64,000 bases of DNA from Oscarella lobularis. Its lineage: Eukaryota > Porifera > Homoscleromorpha > Homosclerophorida > Oscarellidae. The notes beneath the pieces are model-generated. The model searched no databases. It was not told the origin of the DNA and saw nothing but the letters and a program-made list of their open reading frames with translations. The DNA lies in assembly GCF_947507565.1 (NCBI RefSeq), contig NC_089185.1, positions 868,001 to 932,000 of the forward strand, written 5' to 3'. The position numbers and the translations under genes were made by a program. This document shows, one piece after another, positions 22,349 through 34,102 of this stretch (positions are counted from its first letter, which is position 1; every line of letters begins with the position of its first letter).

Positions 22349-22911
22349 GTTTCGGGCGGCGACGAAAGCTCGGTGACGGGCGGCGAGAGTTGCTCGTCCG
22401 ACGACGACGACGACGACGACGTCTTGTTGTCGTAACCTGTGGGCAATGACGGCTGATCGTACGCGCCCCTTTCTCTCTCACGTGCACGCCGGTCGAAACG
22501 AATCGCACGTGATGTCGCCGAGGGTTTTTTCTTACCTCCGTTAGACGTCGTCGCGCTGCCTACGGCTTGCTGAAGTTCTTGTAGATAGTCGATGGTTGCG
22601 GTGAGGACGTCGACCTTGTCGTTGCGTACGCGCTGGATGCATAAAAACAAAATGGCGGCGTCGAAAGGAGAGAAAAGGTGTCGCGGGCACTCGCCTGAGT
22701 TCGGCTGACGGGCAACATCGCGCGAATCTGTTCGAGACTCTTGTTGATGCGATCTCGACGGCGTTTTTCGATGACGCGATGCGGAACGCTTTGCTCCTTA
22801 GCGGGAAGAAATCCAAGAATAGCGGAGGAGCGGTTGGCGCCGCGCGCTTTGTACCAGCGGCTTTTTGCGTTTCTTTGTCTTTTCGGTGGCGTCCGGAGAG
22901 GCAAGTTCCAT
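21706..22911 (-). CDS. bHLH-Orange transcription factor, Hes/Hey/Helt-related
   Basis: Nuclear transcriptional repressor of the Notch-responsive bHLH-O class. It starts MELASPDATEKTKKRKK (ATG at 22911). The bHLH is SVPHRVIEKRRRDRINKSLE, QIRAMLPVSRTQ, then RVRNDKVDVLTATIDYLQEL. The basic region lacks the Pro of Hes and has the EKRRRDRIN of Hey/Helt/Dec types. A Ser/Asp/Thr-rich linker contains (ACG)n-coded poly-Thr (near 22320-22345). The Orange domain is YGFRHCIAEAKRFLVDEEKF, then DGIVARLVEHLEKR. No C-terminal WRPW or YRPW is present; the protein ends YYYWPPSYVAAAAAANNWK, whose YWPP could be a degenerate Groucho-binding motif. Three introns interrupt the visible coding exons. The one inside the bHLH loop has a GC donor (CAG|GCGAGT). 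Two CACGTG E-boxes lie in the intron after the bHLH. Confidence 0.9.
22479..22511. promoter_or_regulatory. Two CACGTG E-boxes in the bHLH-O intron
   Basis: Perfect CACGTG palindromes at 22479-22484 and 22506-22511, 21 bases apart, inside the intron following the bHLH exons. CACGTG is a recognised Hey/Hes binding site, so autoregulation is possible. Confidence 0.4.
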
Positions 22912-23038
22912 CGTGCGAGTTTGTTGCAGAAGGGAACCACGTTCGAGCGGAAACGAATGGGACGGTCCTCTTCTCCCTAAGCGACCAATCAGGATCGAAA
23001 CAACCGGGGTCCTGACCACTCGCGTGAGCACTGGTAGG

Positions 23039-23062
23039 CACGTGCTCTCATGTGTTATATAT
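23039..23062 (-). promoter_or_regulatory. Candidate core promoter of the bHLH-O gene: TATA-like box and GGCACGTGC
   Basis: Reading toward the gene (minus strand), a TATATAA element (23062-23056) is followed by GCACGTGCC covering CACGTG at 23039-23044, about 130 bases upstream of the start codon. The CACGTG core matches the bHLH-O class B/C site, which fits the known negative autoregulation of Hes genes. Confidence 0.45.
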
Positions 23063-23102
23063 ACACACACAAATATCTATATAATTTCACAACGCGACTG
23101 TA

Positions 23103-26100
23103 CTAAATGCGCGAATCCATTGTCGGTCTCAGCTTGTGCCACTTTCCAATGTAGTTATTCGGTGACGCTAGCATTTCTTTCCAGTGAGTCACCTCATTGC
23201 CCTCGGCGTCCATCCATGACTCGATTTTGTGACCACCAGAGCCAAACTCGTCAGCGCTTAAGCCAAGTCTTATACCTCCAATAAAATCATTGCTTGTGGC
23301 TCTGTCGTAGTCCCAGAGAGTCACCTTAAGTAGACAAGGAAGTGAAGGGAGCAAAAAGAACTGAACAGAAACTATGCCCTACCTCTAGTACACGACGATG
23401 CAACGATTCGAGTGTGACGTTTTTGACAACGAGAACTTCTTCCCACACTGGATTTAGACTTTTGAAAACGGTCTTGGTCTTTCGCTTTGTGCTCTTGCTC
23501 TTATCTGGCAACAGATAACTAAAGATCGAGAATAATAAGCTCTGAGAGTTGGCTAAATTATTCTTCCCGTTACCACTTAACAAAGGGATCTGACAAGCCG
23601 TTAGAGTCAGCAGAAAATAGTCCACGAGCTCGTTTCACGAGTATCTGCAACTGCCCTGAACTTTCTTTCTTTTTCTTTTTCTTAACCTCCTCGCTGTCAG
23701 GTGGACAGTAACGAAGAGCCAGCAATAGATCACCTCTGTTGAGGCCACCATCTTCCACAGTTAACTTCACAAAAAGGAAAAGATGACCAGCAAGCGAGCA
23801 TTGATTTCTTATCTACTCACGCGGTCTTGAAGGGGATACCACGATGGTATTCCTGATGTCAGATCTTGACTAGTCATATCCATTCGAACTTCGCCAAGAA
23901 ACGAGTTGTGTCCAAATCGATCCCAATCCCAAACGGATAGAGACAACGTACGTCCCTTCAGCTCCTCTTTGCCGAGTTTGTACTACAAATAAAAGATGAT
24001 GCAACTGTAGCCGCCACCCTGTCAGCTAGATTACTTCTAAGGTTCTGTTGAAAACGGGATTCAACGTTCTCTTTAGGACCTGAGTCTTTCTTTTACCCTT
24101 ATTCGACTTATCCGGAAGAAGATAGGTTTTAACGTATCTGTTTGAAAAATCCATTCAAAAAAGACTACTCTGTTTTATTGTAAGCGAGAAAACGTACGGA
24201 TCAGTGCGGCCACCCGATCCAACTGCCGCTATCTGGCGAGCTTCAATCACGTTGATTTCTAGCGTTCCCGTCAGATGATTGTATCGCAGGCCAAAACGAA
24301 CGTCGCCCGTCACATCGACGCGAGTGCCGCGTCCGGCCAAGCTGTACGTACTTAACGCTAGGCTCTCCTTACTGTCCTACGTTCGGACATTACAGTAGTA
24401 TGCCTTTCCAATAAACGACAAACTACTTGTTTTTCCTACCCGCTTTGAAAGACCCCCTCGAAACGGAGTCAAGTAGCCGCCACTCCTGATGCTTGAATCG
24501 ATGCTGGGCGATCGAATTACAGACTCGGCAATTGACTTCTTTTCCGGCACACTTCCGGCGACTTCAGAGTGAAAGTCGTCCGGAGCAACAAAGATAAGTG
24601 GCGACTGAGAATTCGATCCGATAGAATCCGTCCTCGTTCGATCCTAAGTCAATCAAACACAACTGTCATTTAGGAATTCGCGAGACGTCTTTCAGCCACC
24701 AGGGAAAGCAGGTCAATTGAATTTTTACATTAGCCGGGTCGATTAGCTGCTATTCGCCCACTTACCTGAAGCTCAGTGCTGGAGGGAAGAGCAGGCTGAC
24801 GTCGCTGCTGCGGCTGCGGAGAAGCTTCCGTGACGGTGACGGGCGGCGGCGGTGGAGGCGGAACGCTGGGCGACGGCCGCCCTTTCAAGCTACCGTCAGT
24901 TTTCTTCTTTTTTCTCGATCCTCCAAGAAGAGCGCTCAACTGCGCCGCATCGTGATGAGCTATCTCAAGCGATTCGGAAGACGCGACAGGTGCGGCGATC
25001 GCCCCTTCATCGACGTCGCTCGAATCGGCCGAAGCTTCGAAAACAATTTGAAGTCGTTCTTTCGGAGGAATAGGACCGGGCGGTGGAGTCGGAGAGGAAA
25101 CCGTATCCTTGTCATCTTCATCGACGAAGAAAATATCTGTCTCCTCCTCTTCTTCGTCATCCAATACATATGACACGTCCTCGTTATCTGTAACCCATTC
25201 GCCGGAGTCGTGCTGTGCTTTCTTCTTCTGGTTTCCACTCTTTTCGGCGGTCTCCTTCATCCTCTCGCTGCCTCCAGACGACGATGACGTTGACGCTGTC
25301 TTTGATACCACGGCAATCTTTTCTAGCATCTGCACTTGCGACTGGCCATCAGTCACTGCAGTCCTCCCGTCGATTTCTGCCGGAGGCGAACTTCTCTCGA
25401 TAGTTTGAGACGACTCCGGTTCCTGTCGTCGTTCTGGCAGTCTATCAGACTTCTCGTAATCGTCATCGGATACGTCAACGCGACGCGAGCGAAGGAGAAA
25501 ACCGGAAGAACGGCGACGTGTCAATTCATCTGCTCTGTGTCCACTCGTCGATACCGGAATGGCAGATTGAAGGGTTGCTTGAGGAAAGATTGCACTATGA
25601 AGAGACTCTTCTTCATCGTCGTTTTCACTTTCACGCTCTTCCTTGAGTAGTGATATCTCATACAACGTCTGCTTCTCTTCTTTAGTTGTCTCCTCTCTTC
25701 CTATTCCAGTTGGCGATTGACGTTTCTGACTATCGCTGTCACTGGAGGAAGTAGAATCGTGTGTGCTTGCCGTGTTTGTAGGCTCGGCTCCACTGCTGCT
25801 CTCTCGTACGCTTCTCCTCTCCTTTGTTTCGTTTTCGCTGCTACTATGTCTATTGCGAAAGGACGGTTCTTCAACGTCGCCACCGCCACCACCGTCGTCG
25901 TCGTCGTCATTCATGTCTCTTAGGAAGATCCTTCGATTTTGCATCGAACCCAATTTTTCGAACATTGCTAATTGGGATGCGAAATTTTCATTGACTTTCT
26001 TGCCCGTCTGCCTCCCATCCGCTCTTCCTCCACCGCCACTTCCATCAGCTTCTGCCTGATCCTCCCCCATCACTGGCCCAGAATCCTAAACACACAGTAC

Positions 26101-27173
26101 ATGTATCTAACCAGAGGGGGCCCCCCACCTTTTTTAGACCAATTGCCGTCTACAATTGCGGGTTAGAACAGATGTCAATTTACCATTCGAGTGATCCTTT
26201 CAAACAGCGACTCTTTTGGCTTCAACTCCTCTGCGCATGAAAAAAAATTCACCATGTCATTCTCAAATAGAGAACGCCTAGGCCAACCTTTAGCTTGCAT
26301 CGCCGCCGCCGCCGCCGCCGGATTAGGACTAGGAGTCCTTTTCAGTCTCGGATGCGATCTCTCTAATTCCAATGCATCATCGCTATCATTCTTGACCTGA
26401 ATAGGGATCTGAGGCAGCTTTCTCCGTTTCGTATTCGGACTCGGCGACATTGACGTAGAAGATCGCGAAGAACTATCCGAAGTCTGTCGACGAGCTCTTC
26501 TCACAGGAGGACTACTGTTGCGAGACGAATCGACGGACTGTTCGACTCTCCTGACGGATTCGCTCGATGATGAAGCGCCTATCATCACCGCCGGCACGAC
26601 AACATCGCCGCCACCGCTCGACGTCACGTCCGTGTCATCGACGCCTCCTTCGTCGGATTCCGTCGCCGTGGGAACGACATCGGGCCGTTCTCTGGATTCT
26701 GAGTGAGGCAAAAAGCCGGAAACATACCAATGATGTTTGCACGTACTTAAGGTTCGGCCCCCCCTCCCTACCTTCTTTCGTCTCGACGACGGCGCCTGAA
26801 TTCTTTTCGGACTTCTTGGAAAAAGATATTGCTGAACGAACGATCACACTTGCTGCTTTGGCGCTGCGATATCGACGAGTGAACCAGTCGCCCGTTCGAG
26901 CGAAGAAACCGCGACGATCGCCGGGATTGACGTAGCCTGTCCTCTCCTTCTTCGCCAAGTCGCTTCGCAATTTTCTAACGATGAGAGCGTTCAATGCACT
27001 CGTCGCGGCGTGTGAGAGCGCGTCCAAGACAAAGGGGAGGAAGTAGGCTCTTACCGGATTCGTTCTCTTTCCGCTTTTTCGAATTCTTCGTCGCGCGACA
27101 CGACGGAGAGAATGAGACGCTTTTCTTCGTCCGTCAAATGAGACAAATCAATCGTCGGTGCCGTCGCTGCCAT
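23103..27173 (-). CDS. SYTL: Synaptotagmin-like protein (Slp/bitesize type): SHD domain, long disordered region, two C2 domains
   Basis: Rab27-type effector linking secretory or apical vesicles to the plasma membrane. The N-terminus (ATG at 27173) has the Slp homology domain: [20 protein letters not shown] then [21 protein letters not shown] very long Ser/Glu/Asp-rich region follows (about 24750-26710), including a KFFS-like patch ([20 protein letters not shown]). C2A lies about 23900-24340 ([43 protein letters not shown]). C2B lies 23103-23770 ([50 protein letters not shown]). C2B keeps the calcium-binding Asp set. C2A has Gly where loop 1 normally carries the first Asp (AVGSGG instead of AMDSNG), so calcium binding by C2A may be weak. 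No transmembrane segment is seen, as expected for this family. About nine exons. Confidence 0.9.
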
Positions 27174-27367
27174 CGTCGCAGGACGTAAACGTACACAGTT
27201 CCCCCGCCCCCGACTCCCGCCCGTATATATAGTAGCTACTGTACAATAGACAATAGTCTACATGTCTAATCATATCTGTGTACTGTATAATCGATAGAAT
27301 GTTTTGAGGGTCACTCATAATAATATTTTGAAAACGCGATAAAACCCAATAGTTTTTTCTCTCTCGC

Positions 27368-29230
27368 CTATGTAAAAGTCAATTGAGCTCCTTTCAATGT
27401 AAAGACTTCATAGTCCTTTACAGCAAAATGCTTCTTGCCCATAAAAAGATCCGACGACGACGCCAGTGGAGTGTCGGCGTCAGCAACACTATCCCAAAAG
27501 TAACTGTGAGGAAAATTAGAATACGACTCCGTATTGATATTGCAGTTGTTTGACAGACATAGATCAGCGCCACCTCCAAAGATAGGCCCACAGCTAATAA
27601 AACGACGGCTGAAAAAATAGAATCAATGACACTTTTTATACCTAGCATGATAAGCAATTGCATAGTGGTGAATTCGTATACTAAATCTCGTAGGCTGAAC
27701 GCCGGCGCTGTTCACCAACGTAAAGAGGAAGTTTCTGCACGTAATAAGGTAAGATTGCACTCTGCTATTTTACCTCGTGTTCGCCTTACCTTTGCGAAGG
27801 CGCGTATCCGCCGCTCTTCGACGCTGCATTCGTTTTCCACGGCTGATCGCTAAATCCCCCGCATAGATGACCGTCGCTGCCTAGGACGACGACAAACGTC
27901 GGTCGATGCTCGTCGCAGTTCTTGTGAAACGATTTCGACGAGAAACCGTCGCGCGAAGCGCGATGCAGTAGTTGCCACTGCTGCTGAGGATTACCGTACC
28001 TACGCGTATATAGAGATGTATGCTTTCGTAGCGTCTAGTGCTCCCTCAGCTCTTACCATTCATTTAGAAGTCTTTGATAAGGAAGATGATCTTTCAATAG
28101 AAGTTCGGAGTCCTGAAATAGTCGAATCAGTATGCGAGGTCTTAGCGCTTGATTCTGGCCAGCAGGAAGGTGGCATCTAAATAAAAACAGAGAGACCCAG
28201 AGTCCGAGTAAAAAAAAAAACCCATTGGGTGATTTTCTTTGGTACCTGTCTAAATCAGCAGGAATCACACCTGTAGGTTCGATCTCTTCCGCATACACGC
28301 GACCGTCTATTTGCTGAAATCGAATGTGGTGAATGATACCGGCCAATTTCTGACGCAACGTATTACAGGATCATTTCCGCCTTATGGACGACATGCCTAC
28401 TTTGCCAACTTTCTCCCGATCCCTTTCGGTCCACTTTTTCACCGCCGTTCCAACGCCCGCCTTGTGCTTGGCCCAGCGCAACATCGAGCGCCAAACGTCC
28501 TCTTCCCTCAGAGCAAACTATTACAACAGAACAGAAATAAATTTCTCCACCCCCGCAAAGCCACAAATTTTAGCATCCTCACCTGATCACTGCTAACTAG
28601 TTGCATGACGACCCACGACGACATGTCGAGAAATTCTCTCGTCACAACGACGTCTTCGGCATTTTCCATGACAAAGCGCAAGCACGTGTCCAATCGCCTG
28701 CGAGATCTCTCGCTCTGCCTATGCCGATGATACTGATCGGCCAGCGTGAGAAACCAGGACGAATTTTTCACGTTGAGCGATTCCCTCAAAAACGTCGTGC
28801 ACTGCGATTCGAGATCTTGTATGCCAAGTTCTTCGGCGAGAGCCATGACGTCGAAAAGAGAATCGATCGTCAAATGAATCTAGATGGCATCCGGCAAAAA
28901 AATCAAATTCACACCTAATTTTTTCAGCCGTTTTTTTGCGAACGCGCGCTACAGCACCTCGTTCGTGTAGATAAACGCCAAAACGGCGCGAAACACGTCG
29001 ACGTTGCAGCCGGGTTGTTGTATTTGCAGTCGATCGTGCGACGAATACGATCGAGCCCAAAATTCACGTCGCATCGATTTGAAGCGTTCGCAGCGCGCCC
29101 AGAGGAGCGTTCTGTGAGCGTATACGCACTCGCCTTCGTCCCCGACCGTAAATTCGACGTCCGCGCTGTCGAAATCGGTAAGTAAATCAGCGATGTCGGA
29201 CGTGAGCGAGGAACCCGGTTGGGAATCCAT
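27368..29230 (-). CDS. BTB-BACK-TLDc protein
   Basis: Probable Cullin-3 adaptor joined to a TLDc domain, of unknown substrate. The BTB domain comes from exon 1 (MDSQPGSSLTSDIADLLTDF, DSADVEFTVGDEGECVYAHR, VDVFRAVLAFIYTNEV). The BACK domain follows (MALAEELGIQDLESQCTTFL, FALREEDVWRSMLRWAKHK). The TLDc domain is at the C-terminus: QLLHRASRDGFSSKSFHKNC, RPTFVVVLGSDGHLCGGFSD then QPW, and RRFISCGPIFGGGADLCL, which matches the typical sequence of oxidation-resistance TLDc domains. It ends YEVFTLKGAQLTFT. The upstream M at 29251 would extend the protein by seven residues; M at 29230 is preferred because the opposite gene starts only 35 bases away. Introns are 50-190 bases. Confidence 0.85.
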
Positions 29231-29265
29231 TGGTGCATACGGGACGCCCAAATAGAAATAGAGTC

Positions 29266-31291
29266 ATGTCTGCTTCGTTTCCTGTGAAGCTCCACGTCTA
29301 CGATCTCTCCCGTGGCTTGGCTCGCCAGCTTTCGGAGCCCTTACTCGGCGAGAAGAGCGCTGTAACTGTAAATTCACTCTGTAACCTTTTTTTATTAGGG
29401 AAGAGGCTAGACGGCGTATGGTGAGTCGGTCAAACACGTAGCTCACGTTCGCTCTGTAGTCTTGTTTTTTATGATAAGGCATACAGGTGTTCTGGTGTTT
29501 GGGAAAGAATACTTTTTCGGATCGTTGGGCATTGAATGGTGTCCACCTGTAAGTCTATAATTTGAATTCTTGCGTTATTGCTCCGAATTTTGTCTCTTAG
29601 GGAGGGACTATTTTAGGAACACCCGATCAAGTAATTGACATGGGCAATTCTCACGTTCCTGAGGAGATTTTTAACGAGTATCTGATCAGTCTCAAAGACG
29701 ACTTTAGGTTAGAGGGCGCTTTTTCGTTGGCACCGCTTTTTTATTTGAGCGTCCTTCCTTTGTTGTTTTAGCCCAAGCAGTTATCACCTGCTTGAACACA
29801 ACTGCAACAATTTTTCTGCTGAAATTGTTCAGTTTCTAACTGGAAACCCCATACCTCAGCACATCACCAACCTACCCCAAGAAGTCATGAGCACGTAATG
29901 TCGAACTAAAGATTTTTTAAAAAAATTGATAATTCATTACTGAGCTCTAGTCCTTTCGGTGCCATGCTAAAGCCCATACTTGACTCCATGTCGATGCGTT
30001 CAGCTTCACCGGCATCATCTTCTCAGCTTCAGGGGCGGGTGCAGCCTTCATCGACTCGTAGATTAGATGCGAGTTCGAGCCCAAGTCCAAGTTCAACCAA
30101 AACGAATAAAAAAATGTTCTACTGGCCTTTGAACCAGGTCGCAATGTTTACCCTTGGGGTATATTCCGAGTTTCTTTACGTTTTTGTTTCCATAAGGCTT
30201 TGAAAAAGTGTGAAGCTCTATTGGAAGACAGCTGGGTAGCAAGTTCAGAGTATGCTGCAGCAGATGAAGCAAGGCAAACTATTTCTCAACTACTAAGTCA
30301 CCTAAAGACAGAATCTACTCCCTTCCCTACGTCCGTTCTTTCTCTGATTGGTAGAACGCACCGCAGCAGGAATATTTTTAGGCATGCTTACATTATTTAG
30401 GAAATTTGCTGTCTTATAAGTCGGAGGAAAAGAAAAAGGAGCCTCTTTTGAACGGACTGGAACTTCTCTCTTTAGTTGTACTATCTGAAAAAGGGCGGTC
30501 TCACTACGTTCAAAAATCGGGTACCGAATTATCATACCAATCTTTGTAGCGTCCGAGTATGGTGCCCTTAGATCATCTTATATTCAGACTTTTGCGCTCG
30601 TATGCAAAGAGAGGTGATCAGGACATTGATCTCGCTCTCATACACCTGGTACCGTGTAAGCATATAAATGGTGCTGACTGGTGACTGTAATTTTACAGCT
30701 TTGCAACCTTTGTTCGCGTGACGACGGTGCTTACCTTGCCGATAGCTCTAGATGGAAAATAGCTTCGTCAAAGTCGACAAACAATGTCGACGAAGCAGTA
30801 TCTTTTGTTGTAGAGCGTCTAACGTCTAAGGAAAGTGCCACCTGTTGGCCTGACGCTGCGAGACTTTTTCACAACCTGGCACTCGTCAAGGTCAGACGAC
30901 ATTGCGATTTTTCGAGGGTCTAAAGAACTGTTTAGATGTCTTATGACAACGAACTTGCGATTGCGTCCGCTTCACTTGAGTGCATCAAACATCAGGTACC
31001 TACAGATGTAGGTAAGGAAAGCTGCGCTTAGCCAATAACTGTACGCAATTGATTACGGAGTTTGCATCTAGCAAGGTGGCTCTTTCCTGGTCTCTTAGCC
31101 GTTGCTCAAAGAAACGCACAAGTAGGCATTACGAATTAGAGGGTATTGAGATTGATCCAGATGAATTGAAGGCCTGCGAGCTTGCCGTTATGCTGTACGA
31201 CAGATCTGAAACGTATAGCCAGGAAAGTTTCTGGGAGGAAAGAAATGATTACCTTACCTACCTAGAATTTGAACGTATCATAAAGACTTAA
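29266..31291 (+). CDS. PPPDE (DeSI-type) isopeptidase fused to a PUL/armadillo-like domain
   Basis: Putative deubiquitinase or deSUMOylase with an added PUL domain. The PPPDE part has [20 protein letters not shown], the catalytic His in [37 protein letters not shown], and the catalytic Cys in [16 protein letters not shown], so both catalytic residues are present. After a Ser-rich linker comes a helical C-terminal half ([89 protein letters not shown]). Its pattern (NLCS..G...L then LFHNLAL then LECI) fits the PUL domain that in PLAA binds p97/VCP. It is far longer than human DESI1/2 (168-194 residues). At least ten exons; several junctions in 30160-30700 are uncertain. Stop TAA 31289-31291. 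Confidence 0.78.
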
Positions 31292-31531
31292 GATTGCGCT
31301 TGTATATCTATTACAATGAATTGTACGATATTTGCCTATCAATTGGATACACTGAGACCTTTGCTTGCTATTTTTTCAGGTGGCACGTAAGCCGTCTGAT
31401 CCCCTAGTGCTACAAGCTCAGAAGCGTACAGTATAACGAATGCTTTAATTAACGCAACAATAAGCGTTTTACTTTGTGACCACTCCTCTGTTATCTACAA
31501 TAAAAAGCAGCGACTGTGACTAGCCACTCTA

Positions 31532-32760
31532 CTACTCAATACCGTGCGCAAAAATCAGCACCAGGCCCGGAAAAGCTGTCATGCTGTCTCCCATGTGTTC
31601 ATTCTCGAGATGCATAACAACAACGGCCTGTTTGCCCGGTATTCGCTTCGTATTGTACTGCTCGTATCGTCGTCTATTCAACTGTCGAGTCTCCAGCGAA
31701 CTGAGACCGGGCGGCCATTTGCGTTCGTGCGCGTTCTCCATCAATTCATTACACAGCCACGTGGGGCAATTGCTGTCGATGAGAGCGCGTTTGATGACGG
31801 CTTGCAAAACGGCGTCCGGCGTCGATATCATGCCACCCCACCGACTTACGCGCGCCGGGGCAAGATTGATCATCCAGTGTGCAATCTGTGACCTTCGTTC
31901 GGCGTCCTCGAGAGGAAGAGACGGCCCAATGTGAGATAGCCGCAGCGAGCGGATCATGTCCTTTAGCAGGCAAATCTCGCGATTCTGTTCGCGCAATTTC
32001 GCTCCCTGCTCCTGGACGAGAGTTCCTTGCTCGTGTATTAGAGCTTCGAGGGAGTTGACTTTTTCGCGTAGGGAACGAACGCAGTTGTGCTGCAGCAACT
32101 ACAAGAAAAAAAGGAAGACTACGTAATACGTTTCTCGACGTACGTAATTAGCGGACTTGGCCCGCTGAATTAATAATCAATAATTTTGTCACTCTCTAAT
32201 TAATTTTGGAGAGATTGTTACTGAATTTGCATGTTTCGATATTGAATTGTGAAACTACAGTATTATCGCCCAGAAGGACAACGCCTAGGCCGTTTCGAGG
32301 ACAATGACTTCATCGCTTTAGCACACTCCCCCTCTCTCCCTCTTCTCTCTCTCTCTCTCTCTCTATCACTGACCTCGTCTAGCGGTACTTTCGATCCGCA
32401 GCCTTTCTCACAATCAACAGGACGCTTTGGATTGTGTTTACACGTCGTCAAGTGAGCGTCGAGCGCGTCGAGCTTTACGATCGCCTGGCAACCGAACGAC
32501 GCGTTGTCGCAGGCGATTTTGAGACGAGCGAGCAGATTGCGAACGATGCGCGGCGGCTGAACGAGATCGCGCCCGTCGACGTGACTCCGATCGACCGGAC
32601 AGGACGCGTGGCCACGCTTGAGCCACTCGTTGATGCAACTTACGCAGAATATGTGCTCGCATTGAGGAGCCTGGACGGGCGATTCGTACACGCCGCCGCA
32701 GATCGAACAGATTAACTCCTCGTCGACGTCGCCTTCGAATCGATGGACGTCGTAGCCCAT
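31532..32760 (-). CDS. RNF41: E3 ubiquitin ligase NRDP1/RNF41
   Basis: RING E3 ligase that in vertebrates targets ErbB3 and other receptors. Exon 1 (32374-32760) starts MGYDVHRFEGDVDEELICSI. It holds the RING finger (CSICGGVYESPVQAPQCEHI, FCVSCINEWLKRGHASCP) and a TRAF-type zinc finger (IACDNASFGCQAIVKLDALD, HNPKRPVDCEKGCGSKVPLD). Exon 2 (31532-32098) has a coiled coil starting LLQHNCVRSLREKVNSLEAL, then the highly conserved USP8-interacting domain (ARVSRWGGMISTPDAVLQAV, SLETRQLNRRRYEQYNTKRI, PGKQAVVVMHLENEHMGDSM) and a PGLVLIFAHGIE ending. The 275-base intron holds a CT microsatellite (about 32330-32364). Confidence 0.97.
32325..32364. repeat. (CT)n microsatellite in the RNF41 intron
   Basis: Pyrimidine-rich run of CTCTCC and CT units followed by about ten CT dinucleotides at 32345-32364, next to the RNF41 donor site. 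Confidence 0.8.
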
Positions 32761-32840
32761 GAGACGGAGGAGAAAAGGGCGAAACCTAAACAGAATGTTG
32801 TGTAGGTGTGTGCGTGCGCTAATCGAAATCACGGACGTCA

Positions 32841-34076
32841 CTACAGTATATTGAAACTCTCTATTGATAATTTCCAAAATGGTCTAGTCATGATATTTCT
32901 GGTACCTTCATTAAAATTGATTACCTGTTTGTCAACAATGTCCTCTTCTATTACCTGACTTATATACGTAGCAACAGCTTGCTTTAGAAACTCTTCTAAT
33001 GTCATTGATGGTCCGCTCAGTCCCACTGCCTGAAATTGCCAATGAATATGTTAGTCTATGAAGATAAGCTTACTGAAACATTACTTCTTGCAGTGCTCTT
33101 TCAAGATTGTCCGCTCTAAAGATCAACTAATGACTGATAGGGTTTCCATTTCATTGTTATTTACCCTGACTGTTTGCCTTGTAATTGCAATAGAGCACTT
33201 TCACAAAGCGTCTTATTTACCAGTGCTAAGAAGCCAATGAATTCTCCCAATCAAAAAGATTCATTTACCACAATTTGACACGTCAAGAAGATTAAACAAG
33301 CTTTTGGCTTTCCTTAGAAAATCTAAATCAAACGCCTGCCTTTGCCACCGACAATAATTCACTCCATCAGTAAAACCTCGGAGAATGAGACAGGCTTTGA
33401 CTCCCGTTGAAAATATAGCATACGAGACGAGTTCATGCGATCTGCACTGTAGTCTGCTAGCAAGCCGCTCTGCATACACAGGAGGAACAGGTCTGTTGAA
33501 GAGCTTAGTGAGATAGAAAAAAACACACATGGCTACTAGACTATATCCTAACTTTAGCAGCAGATGCAGCAAATCGGTAAACAGCGACCCAGTCAATCCA
33601 ACAGCATCTTCACTACCTAACATGTGAGCACTGCATCGTCAATGAACCATAGACCGCTTCTGAGAGTCTATGCCTACTTTTCTTAGTGGTCATTATAAGA
33701 TATGCATTATAAATATGATCCTGAAACAAGGCGTCCGAGTGGTGGACTGAAACGAGTTCCTTTCTAGCCCTTTCCACCGCCGACTGCAATTCAACTTTAT
33801 CACCAAAACTGCGGAGAAGTTATGCAATCTATAAAAATTATTGAGAAATTTCTAATTCTCACTATTCGACTAAAAATGCGACGGGATCGTCAGGCTTCAG
33901 TTGAAGTACGTCATTCAACGCCTGTTGTATGTGACGCAGAATTCCAGATTTTTCTGAAGACAGACGATGAGCAAGCGGAAGTCTCGGCATTCAACGTACT
34001 TAGGTAGTCCTCCGGCGTGTCTTCGGAGGAAGTTTGTTGCACTCCGCGTCTTCTTTCTGGTCGAGAACGATGCATT
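32841..34076 (-). CDS. TPGS1: Tubulin polyglutamylase complex subunit 1 (TPGS1)
   Basis: Scaffold subunit of the TTLL1 tubulin polyglutamylase complex, which modifies axonemal and neuronal microtubules. Starting at ATG 34076, the exons join as MHRSRPERRRGVQQTSSEDT, PEDYL + KKSGILRHIQQALNDVLQLK, then PDDPVAFLVEY, the N-terminal RIIa/Dpy30-like dimerisation motif. Then FGDKVELQSAVERARKELVS, HIYNAYLITTKKS, ERLASRLQCRSHELVSYAIF followed by STGVKACLILRGF, and near the end SMTLEEFLKQAVATYISQV. These segments agree in order with vertebrate TPGS1, whose counterparts are a QCRDHE.V stretch and a C-terminal MTREEFL motif. About six exons. The extreme C-terminus (32841-32940) may be a separate small exon. 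The start codon is only 26 bases from that of UBE2G2 on the opposite strand. Confidence 0.8.
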
Positions 34077-34102
34077 TGTAGAATGTAGACTGGTCCCGGA
34101 TA

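Noticed and set aside
24852-25408. Overlapping Ser/Arg-rich plus-strand frames opposite the Slp gene
   Set aside because: Shadows of the low-complexity minus-strand coding exon.
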